Part shown: positions 45,937-55,394 of the stretch, one piece after another | Position numbering within the stretch: the first letter of the stretch is position 1 | How the letters are laid out: each line of letters opens with the position of its first letter | From: Dehalococcoidia bacterium | Lineage (GTDB): Bacteria; Chloroflexota; Dehalococcoidia; Dehalococcoidales; W498 | NCBI GenBank assembly: GCA_011170285.1 | Contig: DUEE01000002.1 | Coordinates: 1 to 64,000, forward strand | Length of the DNA: 64,000 nt | Direction: 5' to 3' | Notes under the pieces: generated by a model | Database searches by the model: none | What the model was told of the DNA's origin: nothing | The model's input: only the letters and a program-made list of their open reading frames with translations | Program-made: the position numbers and the translations under genes

Positions 45937-46968
45937 TTAGCTTTGGATTCCGCTGGTATCCTTGCCTGCGTGACGCCCTTGCCCTAGATTTTTTGGTGGT
46001 TCAGATTTCGTCCAGAAGAAACCATGTTCATACTTCTCAAAATCAACCCGAAGCATGAACTCAACCTTGCTTATGGTATAGCACAAGACCCACATCAGTC
46101 CGCACAAGGGATGACAAAGCAAGGAGGACAATATAGTTCGCCATAGACCAGGAACGCTCATATCCCTGTCTATCAGCTCTTTGCCAAAGTATTGACGCGA
46201 TTTACCGGTGTAGAAGAAGTACCTGCTCCACTGGTGGCTGAAATCTGCAATTGACTTGGGCGGTCCATAGTAGAATATAGCACTGTCAGCCCATACAAAC
46301 CGGCAGCCTTGTTGAATGCAGGAATAGAAGATAAACTGGTCATCGGCAAGAGAGAGTAGTAAAACAAGATGTTTGTAAAAATCTCTGGATAAGGCCATTA
46401 CTCGCCCATCAATACTCCACCATGAAATGGACTTCCGCCTTCTTACCTTGTCTACCAGGACCCAGTCAAAATATGCCGCCTGCTTCGCCGGATTGAGAGT
46501 AAAGCCAGGACGGGGACGGACGAGACCACCCTGAACCACGGCAACATTACCGTCACGGAAGTGTTGCACCAGCTTCGTTATGCTATCTTCACCCGCCAAT
46601 CTGACATCGGCATCAATAAAAACAATAACATCGGCGTTGGTGATTGAGAAGGCTAAATTTATTGAGTTTTGCTTGCCCTTCCTTTCCTGTTTCCTGAGCA
46701 GCTTTACCCTCCGGTCTCTTGCAGCCATTTCTTGCACGATGTCATCTGTTTGATCCGTCGATGCATCCGATATCACATAGATATTCTGGATTTGAAACCA
46801 CTCATCCTGTCTTGCCATCACGACATCTTGTAGCACGCCCCTGATACAGCTTCCTTCATTGAACGCAGGGATAACAACATCAACAGTGACCACTGCCCCC
46901 CGAAGCCTCTCCTCGGTCTTATCCGAAAGGATAGTTCCTCTATTTATTGATTCGACCCTCTCTACCAT
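45937..46968 (-). CDS. Family 2 glycosyltransferase
   Basis: The 343-residue protein has a GT-A fold: VDVVIPAFNEGSCIRGVL, nucleotide-binding VISDASTDQTDDIV, the metal-binding DAD of VIVFIDADVRLAG and a catalytic-region ADDQFIFYSCIQQGCRFVW. One hydrophobic segment near 280-305 (LSSLLCHPLCGLMWVLCY) suggests membrane association. Sugar donor and acceptor are not known. It is 111 bases downstream of galU on the same strand, so UDP-glucose or a derivative is a plausible donor. Confidence 0.85.
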   Translation of the reverse strand: MVERVESINRGTILSDKTEERLRGAVVTVDVVIPAFNEGSCIRGVLQDVVMARQDEWFQIQNIYVISDASTDQTDDIVQEMAARDRRVKLLRKQERKGKQNSINLAFSITNADVIVFIDADVRLAGEDSITKLVQHFRDGNVAVVQGGLVRPRPGFTLNPAKQAAYFDWVLVDKVRRRKSISWWSIDGRVMALSRDFYKHLVLLLSLADDQFIFYSCIQQGCRFVWADSAIFYYGPPKSIADFSHQWSRYFFYTGKSRQYFGKELIDRDMSVPGLWRTILSSLLCHPLCGLMWVLCYTISKVEFMLRVDFEKYEHGFFWTKSEPPKNLGQGRHAGKDTSGIQS

Positions 46969-47079
46969 GTGTGCCTACTTCCTTGTTAGTTCCCAAGTTG
47001 TTAGTACTCTAATGCCGAAGTAAAGACAGGTGAGGCAGGCATTGTTGCCATGGGAATGGAGGGATTAAACAACTCCTAC

Positions 47080-47943
47080 TTAGAGTAGTTGACGCAAATA
47101 CTCCCTTAGCTCTTGCCCAATATCAGGACGCTTTAGGGCAAAGGCCATTGTTGCCTTCAGCCAGCCTAATGGGGTGCCAGTATCATAGCGCACCCCCTCA
47201 AACTCATAGGCTAATATTGCTTGTCGCTTGATTAGTAACTGCAGAGCATCAGTAAGTTGAATCTCTTGATTTTTACCTGGCGGAGTAACCTCTAGGACAT
47301 CAAATATCTGGGGCACAAGGATATACCTGCCTACCACCCCTAGGTTAGATGGTGCTTGTGACGGCTCAGGCTTTTCGGTAAGACTTAGAACTTGGTACAT
47401 ATGACCTGAAATCTTCTTGGGTTCAATTATACCATACTTTGTAGTATCCTGGCGGTCAATACGCTCAACGGCTACAATATTAGTTTTATATTGCTCATAG
47501 ACTTTAATCATCTGCTTTAAGACAGGCACCTTACTATCCACAATATCATCCGGCAGCAATACAGCGAAAGGCTCTTCACCAATAATATCCTTAGCGGTTA
47601 GGATAGCATGACCCAGACCCAATTGCTCCTTTTGCCTGATGTAGCAGACATTGACCAGGTCGGACAGCTCACGCATCTCTTGTAGGCGCTTAGTCTCCCC
47701 TTTTCTCTCCAGAACATATTCTAACTCAAAGGAGCGATCAAAGTAGTCCTCAATAGCTCGCTTGCCTAGGGCTGTTACTAAAATAACTTGCTCAATACCT
47801 GAATTAATAGCCTCTTCAACTGAATACTGAATTAGTGGTTTATCCACCAGTGGTAGCATCTCCTTAGGTTGAGCCTTGGTAATAGGTAGGAACCTTATTC
47901 CCCAACCAGCTACAGCAATAACCGCCTTACGAACCTTCATCAT
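47080..47943 (-). CDS. galU: UTP-glucose-1-phosphate uridylyltransferase
   Basis: Makes UDP-glucose from UTP and glucose-1-phosphate. The 287-residue protein has the family signature VRKAVIAVAGWGIRFLPITK, the conserved KPLIQYSVEEAINSGI, the QLGLGHAILTAKDIIGEEPFAVL blocks and GVRYDTGTPLGWL. It begins 6 bases after the ROK kinase gene and starts with two Met (47943 or 47940). UDP-glucose is a substrate of OtsA encoded nearby. Confidence 0.95.
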   Translation of the reverse strand: MMKVRKAVIAVAGWGIRFLPITKAQPKEMLPLVDKPLIQYSVEEAINSGIEQVILVTALGKRAIEDYFDRSFELEYVLERKGETKRLQEMRELSDLVNVCYIRQKEQLGLGHAILTAKDIIGEEPFAVLLPDDIVDSKVPVLKQMIKVYEQYKTNIVAVERIDRQDTTKYGIIEPKKISGHMYQVLSLTEKPEPSQAPSNLGVVGRYILVPQIFDVLEVTPPGKNQEIQLTDALQLLIKRQAILAYEFEGVRYDTGTPLGWLKATMAFALKRPDIGQELREYLRQLL

Positions 47944-47949
47944 ACTCTC

Positions 47950-48936
47950 CTAGTCTGATTCTTGCTCAAAGGCAAAGATAGCCGCCCCAAGCACCCCGGC
48001 ATCTTCACCAAGGTGAGCCAGAACTATCCGCACTACCTGAGCCGATAGTTGGAAAGCCCTTTCCTTTACTACCTGCCTGGCCGGATTAAGCAAAAGGTCC
48101 CCCATCTTAGACACCCCACCACCAACGATTATCATTTCCGGATTAAAGATATTGACCAGGTTTACCATGCCTACTCCCAGATAAGTGGCTGCTTGAGAAA
48201 CAATCTCTAAGGCTAGAGAATCCCCCTCTTGAGCTGCCGCTCCAACCTTATCGGCGGTGATATCCTCTATCTTACCCCCTACCATCTCGTTAATGGAAGA
48301 CCTTTCCCCCTGTCTAATGCGCCTTATCGCCTCTTTAGCCACTGCGGTACCAGAGGCTAATACTTCGAGACAGCCGATATTGCCGCAATTACACCTTGGT
48401 CCATTAACATCAATGGTCATATGCCCTATCTCACCAGCACCACCGCATTGACCAGAGTATAACTTGCCATTAATGATAATGCCACCGCCAATACCAGTGC
48501 TTACTGTGAGGTAGATGAGATTACTTACTCCGCTCCCAGCACCAAGCCGATGCTCACCCAGGGCAGCAGCGCTGGCATCATTAAGTAGGAAGGTATTAAC
48601 CCTATATTTCTCCTTCACAATATCTCTCAACGGGACATCATTCCAGCCGGGAAGGTTTGGTGATGAGGTTACTAGTCCCTTATTAAAATCTATCGCTCCG
48701 GCAGCAGCAATACTTATGCTGGCTAGTTGAGATGAGTCTATATTTCTTAGGCTAAGAAGGTGGTCTATAGCTGAGGATATTCTTTCAATTACCGACTGTG
48801 AACTCTCGTCAGCCAGGGTAAGCTGGTAATCCTTGGCTATTACTTGACCACTATTAGAAATAATAGCGGTAATTATCTTGGTGCCGCCCAGGTCTATGGC
48901 TAAAACCGGTAGCTTCTGCCTTTCAGTTTTCTCCAT
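47950..48936 (-). CDS. ROK-family glucokinase
   Basis: The 328-residue sugar kinase has ATP-binding DLGGTKIITAII at the N-terminus and the ROK signature LNDASAAALGEHRLG. The catalytic GIGGGIIINGKLYSG loop is followed by the zinc site CNCGNIGCLEVLASG. A glucokinase is the best guess because it sits just upstream of galU and close to otsA, which need glucose-6-phosphate and its derivatives. It is divergently arranged relative to otsB, with 85 bases between the starts. Confidence 0.9.
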   Translation of the reverse strand: MEKTERQKLPVLAIDLGGTKIITAIISNSGQVIAKDYQLTLADESSQSVIERISSAIDHLLSLRNIDSSQLASISIAAAGAIDFNKGLVTSSPNLPGWNDVPLRDIVKEKYRVNTFLLNDASAAALGEHRLGAGSGVSNLIYLTVSTGIGGGIIINGKLYSGQCGGAGEIGHMTIDVNGPRCNCGNIGCLEVLASGTAVAKEAIRRIRQGERSSINEMVGGKIEDITADKVGAAAQEGDSLALEIVSQAATYLGVGMVNLVNIFNPEMIIVGGGVSKMGDLLLNPARQVVKERAFQLSAQVVRIVLAHLGEDAGVLGAAIFAFEQESD

Positions 48937-49021
48937 CTAAACATTACTTTACCTTATCTCAGCCAATTTGTGAAGTTATCAATTAGTTGACGCAAGACAT
49001 ACCTTCTGTTAAATTTAGTTT

Positions 49022-49831
49022 GTGCCCTATGCCTTTGAGCACTTAGATTTAATTGAAGAAGTCCTCAGGCGGTCTCCCTTTGGGCTTATTACTGATGTTG
49101 ATGGCACTATAAGTCAAACTGCACCTACCCCGCAGCAAGCTAGTGTTTCCCCATTATGTTATCATTATCTTTCCCTCCTCTGTAGCCATCTAGCTCTGGT
49201 AGCTGCCATGTCAGGTAGACCAGCGGCTGAAGTTAAATACATGATAAAAATTGATGGGATGGTCTATATGGGTAATCATGGACTGGAGCGATGGACTGAG
49301 GGTCATTCTGAATTTCCCAGAGATGTCCAGAACTATTCAAAAGTAGTAAAAGATGCCATTAAGGAACTAACCCCGTTACTTTCCATACCAGGCGTTACTA
49401 TAGAGGACAAGGGAATAACGGCTACAATCCACTATCGTCTTTGTCCTGAACCTCAATCGGTTGAAAAAGTTATCTTGGCTGCGATAGAGGATTCACCCCG
49501 GGTCAGAAGTTTACGAGTTATACAGGAGAGAATGGCAATTGACCTTCTACCACCGGTAGATGTAAACAAAGGCATGGCTACATTGGACTTAATACAAGGC
49601 TATAATTTGCATGGCTGTATCTATTTAGGCAATGATACCACCGATATTGATGCCTTCAGAGCAATACACGCTGCTTCCCACGATTTAAATTTTCAGGGCT
49701 TTGCCATCGGCATCATTACTCAGGAAACGCCAGAAAAGCTGGTGGTAGAAGCCGATTTTACCTTGAATGGGGTAAATGATGTGGAGCGTTTTCTTATGTG
49801 GATGTCCCAGACCGTTCTGCTACCAAGCTAA
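49022..49831 (+). CDS. otsB: Trehalose-6-phosphate phosphatase
   Basis: The 269-residue HAD-fold enzyme removes phosphate from trehalose-6-phosphate. Motifs: TDVDGTISQTAPTP (nucleophile Asp), AAMSGRPAAEVKYM, MGNHGLERW, the Lys of VNKGMATLDLI and GNDTTDIDAFRAI. The start is GTG 49022. Its last 38 bases overlap the end of otsA on the opposite strand, so the two genes are convergent and their 3' ends are antisense to one another. OtsA makes its substrate. Confidence 0.94.
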   Translation: MPYAFEHLDLIEEVLRRSPFGLITDVDGTISQTAPTPQQASVSPLCYHYLSLLCSHLALVAAMSGRPAAEVKYMIKIDGMVYMGNHGLERWTEGHSEFPRDVQNYSKVVKDAIKELTPLLSIPGVTIEDKGITATIHYRLCPEPQSVEKVILAAIEDSPRVRSLRVIQERMAIDLLPPVDVNKGMATLDLIQGYNLHGCIYLGNDTTDIDAFRAIHAASHDLNFQGFAIGIITQETPEKLVVEADFTLNGVNDVERFLMWMSQTVLLPS

Positions 49832-51332
49832 CTGCATCTTCCAGTAAACATAAAAGCCAGTTAGTTAAATCCTCTTGCTCAATTAACCTCTTGAGTGCAG
49901 TGGCACGCTTATTTTTCTCATCAGGTGGCATGGTCAATGCCGTATACAGTGCTTGAGTTGTTCCTTCCAAGTCAGTCGGCGCCACAGTTAGCGCATTTTG
50001 CCCTAACTGCTCCCAAGCACCAACTGTCTCCGATAGTATCAGCACCCCGTCTTGCTTATTAACCGTGGGACCCTCTTTAGCTACCAGGTTCATCCCATCA
50101 ATGACAGCATTTACCATCAGAACATCATAGAGGCACATACCCGCTATAGCTTGTATGTAATTGTTCTCATAAAAGGAATCAATAGGATGCCATTGTTCAT
50201 TCCCATACTTATTATTTATAGCTTCTATTAGTTGAGTGACCTCTTGTGTATACCTCTGGTATGGCTTCAGATGAGTTCTGGTCGGGACTAGAAAAGCTAA
50301 GAATTTGACCTTTTCCCGAAACTGGGGATAACGCTCCAGCAGCATATCAAAGGCTCTAAAACCACGAATGATGTTTTTACTGGGCTCAACCCTATCAACA
50401 CGGACTATGGTTTGTTCTCCGCAAAGATGACGCAACCTCTCTTCATCTTCCTTCACCCTAGCTGAAGAAACGAGATTCTTAAGCCCGGCGACATCAATGG
50501 ATACCGGGTAGGCTTTAACCTGAACAATATGCCCATTTAGTTGAACGGTTTGTTGCCCGTAATCTATCTCAGCTTCGTCAATGAACGATTGACAACAGTA
50601 AAGGAAATTACGCACATCTCGCATCGTTTGCAAGCCCACAATATCGGTAGTGCATAAACTACTGAAGATTGCCTGCCGCATAGAACTTGGCAATAGCTGC
50701 CAGTAGGTTGGTGATGGCCAGGGAATATGAATAAAGTGTTGAATCACTAGGTCTGGCATCTGTTTGCGAATATAACTACTGGCTAAATAGAGGTGATAGT
50801 CGTTTATCATTACTATTGGTGGCAATTCATTGGCTGATGCCTCATCAATAACCGCTTGAGCAAAGGCTTGATTTACCGGGATATAACCATTCTCCCAAGC
50901 ATCGTAAATCGCTTGGTCTATATTAGGCGTGCGGGAGGAGTTCCACATGTAGTGCTGCAGGAACCAAAGAAGGGGATTACAAATAACGCTATAAAATTTG
51001 TGATAAGTATCTCTACGACTAACTACAAAATTGAGATATAGGTTATTATTAAATGAGGGTACTTTAAAGTGCGTTCCGCGGGCTCTTTGTGCTACCTCTC
51101 TATCCCCTTCCCCCATAGAACTGGCGATCCAATTAAGTTCTACATAATTAGTGAGACTACTGAGGGCGGTAACAATACCACCGCTACCGCGCCGTAATCG
51201 AAGTCGCCTATCCTCAGTAAAATAGTATTCAACGGGTCCCCGATTGCTGGCAAGAATTAGCCGCCTAGGTGATAATCTCTGGCTGCACAACTCTTTTAGC
51301 CGGGCATTACTACTCTCTGGGCTGGCTGCCAT
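49794..51332 (-). CDS. otsA: Trehalose-6-phosphate synthase
   Basis: The 512-residue GT20 enzyme joins UDP-glucose and glucose-6-phosphate. Visible blocks are LILASNRGPVEYYF, the VMINDYHLYL region, FIHIPWPSPTYWQLLP, VDRVEPSKNIIRGFRAFDMLL and DGMNLVAKEG...VLILSETVGAWEQLG. The catalytic region is complete. It converges on otsB with a 38-base overlap. UDP-glucose would come from galU and glucose-6-phosphate from the ROK kinase, both within 4 kb. No otsA/otsB promoter pair is obvious. Confidence 0.94.
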   Translation of the reverse strand: MAASPESSNARLKELCSQRLSPRRLILASNRGPVEYYFTEDRRLRLRRGSGGIVTALSSLTNYVELNWIASSMGEGDREVAQRARGTHFKVPSFNNNLYLNFVVSRRDTYHKFYSVICNPLLWFLQHYMWNSSRTPNIDQAIYDAWENGYIPVNQAFAQAVIDEASANELPPIVMINDYHLYLASSYIRKQMPDLVIQHFIHIPWPSPTYWQLLPSSMRQAIFSSLCTTDIVGLQTMRDVRNFLYCCQSFIDEAEIDYGQQTVQLNGHIVQVKAYPVSIDVAGLKNLVSSARVKEDEERLRHLCGEQTIVRVDRVEPSKNIIRGFRAFDMLLERYPQFREKVKFLAFLVPTRTHLKPYQRYTQEVTQLIEAINNKYGNEQWHPIDSFYENNYIQAIAGMCLYDVLMVNAVIDGMNLVAKEGPTVNKQDGVLILSETVGAWEQLGQNALTVAPTDLEGTTQALYTALTMPPDEKNKRATALKRLIEQEDLTNWLLCLLEDAVSLVAERSGTST

Positions 51333-51597
51333 TTTGCTTCTCTGTCCACTCCGACTTTAAGGAGGGGAATTTATTAACAAGTGAGCTTATTTGATTAGTA
51401 AAATAATACAGGGGCTAATAAAGAAGTGTAACAATAAGCAATAATCATGTCAAGTTTGTAGCCTCATCTTGTACCTGCAAATGTATTGCTCCCATTTTGG
51501 GTCCTTCAAGATTTGTTTCAGCATAATCTATGATTTACAAAGTGGTAGCCAAAAGCTACAATATCAATTGAGTTTGGCAATATGTAGGGATTAAGTA

Positions 51598-51963
51598 ATG
51601 CAATATGTTGGTATAGACATAATAGAAATAGCTCGCATTAAAAGAGCTATAGCCCGCTGGGGAGAGCAATTCCTTCACCGGGTATATACCGAGCCAGAGC
51701 TCAGATTAAGCCGCAAAAAGCCTTCATCGCTGGCTGCCCGTTTTGCCGGCAAGGAAGCGGTAATAAAGGCATTTGGCACACAGAACAAAGGCATCGGATG
51801 GAGAGATATTGAGATATTGTCTGACCCTAGCGGTAAGCCATTAGTTTATCTCTATGGTAAGGCACAAAATCAAGCTAACCACATAGGCTTAGCCAGCCTG
51901 GCTATTAGCCTTTCCCACTCTAGGGAATATGCCATAGCCTTGGTAACCGGCGAAACAAAATAA
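51598..51963 (+). CDS. acpS: Holo-[acyl-carrier-protein] synthase
   Basis: The 121-residue AcpS transfers 4'-phosphopantetheine to ACP. It has the two family motifs: VGIDIIEIARIKRAI (metal-binding Asp) and FAGKEAVIKAFG (Glu and Lys). A SLAISLSHSREYAIALV end follows. Length is normal. The ribosome-binding site before ATG 51598 is weak (GGGATTAAGTA). yebC follows after 61 bases. Confidence 0.94.
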   Translation: MQYVGIDIIEIARIKRAIARWGEQFLHRVYTEPELRLSRKKPSSLAARFAGKEAVIKAFGTQNKGIGWRDIEILSDPSGKPLVYLYGKAQNQANHIGLASLAISLSHSREYAIALVTGETK

Positions 51964-52024
51964 GGCGATAAACCCTTTGACCGCAGGCAGGTGAGGTGAT
52001 AGAATCTAAAAGGAGGGGCTAGAA

Positions 52025-52786
52025 ATGTCGGGGCATTCTAAGTGGTCTTCGATTAAGCATCAAAAAGGGGTAACTGATGCCAGGCGTGGTCAGCTTTTCA
52101 CCAAACTGACTCGCGAGATTATTATTGCCGTGCGGGAGGGGGGTATTAACCCAGAGGCAAACTTCCGGCTGCGATTGGCTATACAGAGAGCTCGGGATAA
52201 TAATATGCCGCTGGATAATATAGAAAGGGCCATTAAGCGGGGCAGCGGTGAGACAGAGGGAGCCACCCTAGTAGAAATGGTTCTGGAGGGCTATGGAGCC
52301 AGTGGCACGGCTATTCTGGTGCGAGCTCTAACTGATAATCGCAATCGAACCCTGCAAGATGTAAGGAATATATTCTCTCGCCACGGTGGCAGTCTGGGAG
52401 AGAGTGGTTGTGTCGCCTGGCTTTTTGACTCCCGAGGATTGATTACGGTAGAGACCAAGGAATTAGATGCTGATGAATTAGCCCTACAGGCTATTGATAG
52501 TGGTGCCGAGGATGTTAAGGTAGAGAATAAATATATAGAAATTTATACCAAACCTGACGAGCTTGAGATGGTCAGGGCATCACTAGAGCAAAATAATCTA
52601 CCCATAGCTTCGACTGAGCTATCTATGGTGCCCAAGACTATGGTTGAGCTTGAAGAAAAGGCAGCGCTACAAATGCTGAAGCTGCTAGATAAATTAGATG
52701 AGCTGGATGAGGTACAGTATGTGTCCAGCAATGCTGACTTTTCTGACTCCATTCTGGAGAAGTATCACGCCAGTTTAGCAGGGTAA
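52025..52786 (+). CDS. YebC/PmpR-family transcriptional or translational regulator
   Basis: The 253-residue YebC-type protein begins MSGHSKWSSIKHQKGVTDA and has GSGETEGATLVEMVLEGYG and GCVAWLFDSRGLITVE. YebC was first described as a DNA-binding regulator; a related group acts in translation at proline stretches. The start is firm (AAAAGGAGG). Its last base overlaps the ruvC start (TAATG), giving the typical yebC-ruvC-ruvA order. Confidence 0.95.
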   Translation: MSGHSKWSSIKHQKGVTDARRGQLFTKLTREIIIAVREGGINPEANFRLRLAIQRARDNNMPLDNIERAIKRGSGETEGATLVEMVLEGYGASGTAILVRALTDNRNRTLQDVRNIFSRHGGSLGESGCVAWLFDSRGLITVETKELDADELALQAIDSGAEDVKVENKYIEIYTKPDELEMVRASLEQNNLPIASTELSMVPKTMVELEEKAALQMLKLLDKLDELDEVQYVSSNADFSDSILEKYHASLAG

Positions 52787-53283
52787 TGAAAATTTTAGGC
52801 ATTGACCCGGGCACAGTAACTATGGGTTACGGAGTGATAGAGAGCAGTGAGGATGAAATAGGCCTGGTTGATTATGGAGACTTAAGCTGCCCAGCACGCT
52901 CCCCGATTGGGGAGCGTTTAAGCTATCTGTATAGTGGGCTTTTAGAGGTTATCTCACGCCATCAGCCCGATGTGGTAGCTATTGAGCAGCCTTTTATGTC
53001 TAAGAATGTGAAATCGGCACTGGCAGTAGGCAAGGCTCAGGCGGTGGCTATTCTGGCAGCATCTATCCAGGGAATTCCAACCTATGAATATACCCCAGCC
53101 CAGATAAAGCAAAGGGTTAGTAATTACGGGGCTAGCTCAAAGCAGCAGATTCAAGAAATGGTCAGGCTTCAGCTTGGGTTATCCCAGATTCCTCAGCCAA
53201 ACGATGCTGCTGATGCCTTAGCCGTGGCTATCTGCCACCTTCGTGAGACACACCTGGAAAGTTTGCTGGCTAAGCAGGAGTAA
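52786..53283 (+). CDS. ruvC: Crossover junction endodeoxyribonuclease RuvC
   Basis: The 165-residue Holliday-junction resolvase has catalytic acids in ILGIDPGTVTMGYGV (Asp7), VAIEQPFM (Glu) and the C-terminal NDAADALAVAICH (two Asp). It cuts junctions processed by RuvAB. It overlaps yebC by one base and precedes ruvA by 9 bases. ruvB is not in this cluster, as in several Chloroflexota. Confidence 0.96.
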   Translation: MKILGIDPGTVTMGYGVIESSEDEIGLVDYGDLSCPARSPIGERLSYLYSGLLEVISRHQPDVVAIEQPFMSKNVKSALAVGKAQAVAILAASIQGIPTYEYTPAQIKQRVSNYGASSKQQIQEMVRLQLGLSQIPQPNDAADALAVAICHLRETHLESLLAKQE

Positions 53284-53292
53284 CTAGAGCAA

Positions 53293-53877
53293 ATGATAGC
53301 TGGTCTTCATGGGAAACTAGAGTCGGTGGGTAGTGATTGGGCAATTATTGATGTTAGTGGAATAGGTTTTCAGGTATATATGCCTACCTCTACCTTAAGC
53401 TTACTGGGCGCTATTGGCGAGTGGGTTAAGCTATATACTCACCTTCATCTCAGGGAGGATAATGCTACCCTTTATGGCTTCGCTTCAACTGATGAGTTGG
53501 GACTGTTTGAAAGCCTGATTAATGTATCGGGATTAGGTCCCAAGCTGGCGCTAGCCATGCTCTCAGCTATGAGTGTGGACAAACTAACTATGGCGATTGC
53601 TACCGGCAGTACCGACCTGCTAACTGTAATTCCGGGAATAGGCAAGAAAATGGCTGAACGCCTTATTCTAGAACTTAAAGAGAAAATAGGTGCTGGCTGG
53701 ATAACAACCCCAGCCGCTCAATTAGCTCAGGAAAACACTGATGTATTAGCCGCCCTAACCTCCTTGGGTTATTCTATGGTCGAAGCCAACCGAGCCGTAG
53801 CCACCCTCCCCCCTTCCTCCGACTTAAGCCTAGAGGAAAGGATTAAGCAGGCACTACAGTATTTCGGGGGGAAGTAA
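53293..53877 (+). CDS. ruvA: Holliday junction DNA helicase subunit RuvA
   Basis: The 194-residue protein has the N-terminal OB domain (MIAGLHGKLESVGSDWAIIDV), the two HhH motifs (LINVSGLGPKLALAML and LTVIPGIGKKMAERLILELK) and the C-terminal RuvB-contacting domain (DVLAALTSLGYSMVEANRAV). Tetramers hold the junction for RuvB. It follows ruvC in the same operon. Confidence 0.96.
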   Translation: MIAGLHGKLESVGSDWAIIDVSGIGFQVYMPTSTLSLLGAIGEWVKLYTHLHLREDNATLYGFASTDELGLFESLINVSGLGPKLALAMLSAMSVDKLTMAIATGSTDLLTVIPGIGKKMAERLILELKEKIGAGWITTPAAQLAQENTDVLAALTSLGYSMVEANRAVATLPPSSDLSLEERIKQALQYFGGK

Positions 53878-53898
53878 ATATATATTGGGAGGGGAATT

Positions 53899-55182
53899 AT
53901 GGGACAAATTATAAGATGCCCTTTAACCGGTATCTCATGCTACAAGCCGATAATAATAGAGGAGAAGTCCTTCTTTCTCGCTGAAGCTGAAAAGCCGGAG
54001 GAGGATAGAAAACGGCGCATAAAAGCCATAAACGAAGCTATAGAAGACGAATACAAAATAAGAAGCGCGTTAGACGAGAAGGGAATAAATGCCTTCACCT
54101 GCAAAATCTGTGAGATGATCCAAACCTGTGCTTACGGAATAGCGGATATCACACAGAGAAATCCCAATGTTCTACTAGAGCTAGGGATGATGATAGCCCT
54201 GGGAAAGCCAACGATAATATTATCGAAAAGTGGAGAAGAGCAAGAACTCAAATTGCCTTCCGATCTGAATGCCATAGAGGTGATCCCTTTCACCGAATAC
54301 ATAGACATAATAGACCAGTTAAGGGAAGTAGTGCAGAAATTACCATCACCTGTATCACCACTCAGCCCCATTCAAGATTTAGAGAAGATACAGCCGCAGT
54401 TTGCTGATGAGTTGAGAAAGATGGGAGCCGATATAGTCGAAGAATTCAAGGAGAGTATGGATAGAGCGAAACTGGATACCATCTTACTTAGAGAAGAAAA
54501 AATAGAGGTTCCCACTGAGCTGAGTGAAAGGATAGTGAAGCTGGAAGAGACATTGAAGGACTTGGTAAGATTAGGCTTTACCACAGATGCTGGAACCGCT
54601 TTCTTGCGGGGTAACTTTTACTGTGACCAAGGAAAATATGAGGAAGCTCTTGCCAACTATAACTGGTCCCTGGAGCTCAGACCCGATGACCCAGCTACCC
54701 TTAACAACCGTGGTGTTACCTATGCCAAACTAGGAAGATATGATGATGCCCTTGCTGACTTCAATCGCTCCCTTGAACTTACAACTGATCACCCAAATAC
54801 CCTTGCTAACCGTGGTGCTGCCTATGTAAAGCTGGAAAGATATGAGGAGGCGCTTGCTAACCTCAATCGCTCCCTGGAGCTTAAACCTGATGACCCAGCT
54901 ACCCTTTGCAACCGGGGTGTTACTTATGCCCATATGGAAAGATATGATGATGCCCTTGCTGACTTTAATCGCTCCCTAGAGCTTAGACCTGATCACACAG
55001 CTACATTGTATAATCTAGCCTGTCTTTTCTCACTGTGGCGGAAAACTGATGAGGCACTGGCTTACCTAGAAAAGGCTATCAGTAGGGATAAGAAGTATCG
55101 CGAAGATGCCAAAACAGATAAAGACTTTGATAATATCCGAGATGACCCCCGCTTTAAGGAACTAGTAGAACTGGAAGATTAG
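53899..55182 (+). CDS. NDT/TIR-like N-terminal domain fused to TPR repeats
   Basis: The 427-residue protein starts behind GGGAGGGG. Its N-terminal ~150 residues hold a Cys-rich start (CPLTGISCYKP and CKICEMIQTC) and then CAYGIADITQRNPNVLLELGMMIALGKP, a signature shared by nucleoside-deoxyribosyltransferase-like and TIR-like enzymes (D-I-T...N-P-N-V...E-L-G). The Glu in that motif is where the catalytic acid lies in those folds. A helical linker follows. Four TPR repeats, about 34 residues each (RGNFYCDQGKYEEALANYNW type), run from about 230 to 370. It probably senses or assembles complexes through the TPRs. Function is unknown. Confidence 0.75.
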   Translation: MGQIIRCPLTGISCYKPIIIEEKSFFLAEAEKPEEDRKRRIKAINEAIEDEYKIRSALDEKGINAFTCKICEMIQTCAYGIADITQRNPNVLLELGMMIALGKPTIILSKSGEEQELKLPSDLNAIEVIPFTEYIDIIDQLREVVQKLPSPVSPLSPIQDLEKIQPQFADELRKMGADIVEEFKESMDRAKLDTILLREEKIEVPTELSERIVKLEETLKDLVRLGFTTDAGTAFLRGNFYCDQGKYEEALANYNWSLELRPDDPATLNNRGVTYAKLGRYDDALADFNRSLELTTDHPNTLANRGAAYVKLERYEEALANLNRSLELKPDDPATLCNRGVTYAHMERYDDALADFNRSLELRPDHTATLYNLACLFSLWRKTDEALAYLEKAISRDKKYREDAKTDKDFDNIRDDPRFKELVELED

Positions 55183-55305
55183 TCGTCCCCTAGTTTGAAA
55201 TAGTCTCCGATTTTAGACTTCCCGGTGACCAGCTAGTAATCCCGGTTACATAAAATAGAGAGGGTTTGACGCTTGTATTCTGACTCTTTATACTAAATCT
55301 GCTAA

Positions 55306-55394
55306 GGAGGGGTGTCCGAGTGGTTTAAGGAGACGGTCTTGAAAACCGTTCTCGTCTATGGCGAGCGTGGGTTCGAATCCCACCCCCTCCGCCA
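55306..55394 (+). tRNA. tRNA-Ser (UGA)
   Basis: Cloverleaf with acceptor stem GGAGGGG (55306-55312) pairing CCCCTCC (55384-55390), discriminator G and encoded CCA. The anticodon loop CTTGAAA has anticodon TGA, and the long variable arm (about 55350-55366) is typical of serine. The T-arm is GGGTTCGAATCCCAC. The next base (55395) is the last base of the stop codon of the minus-strand peptide-binding gene. Confidence 0.97.
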
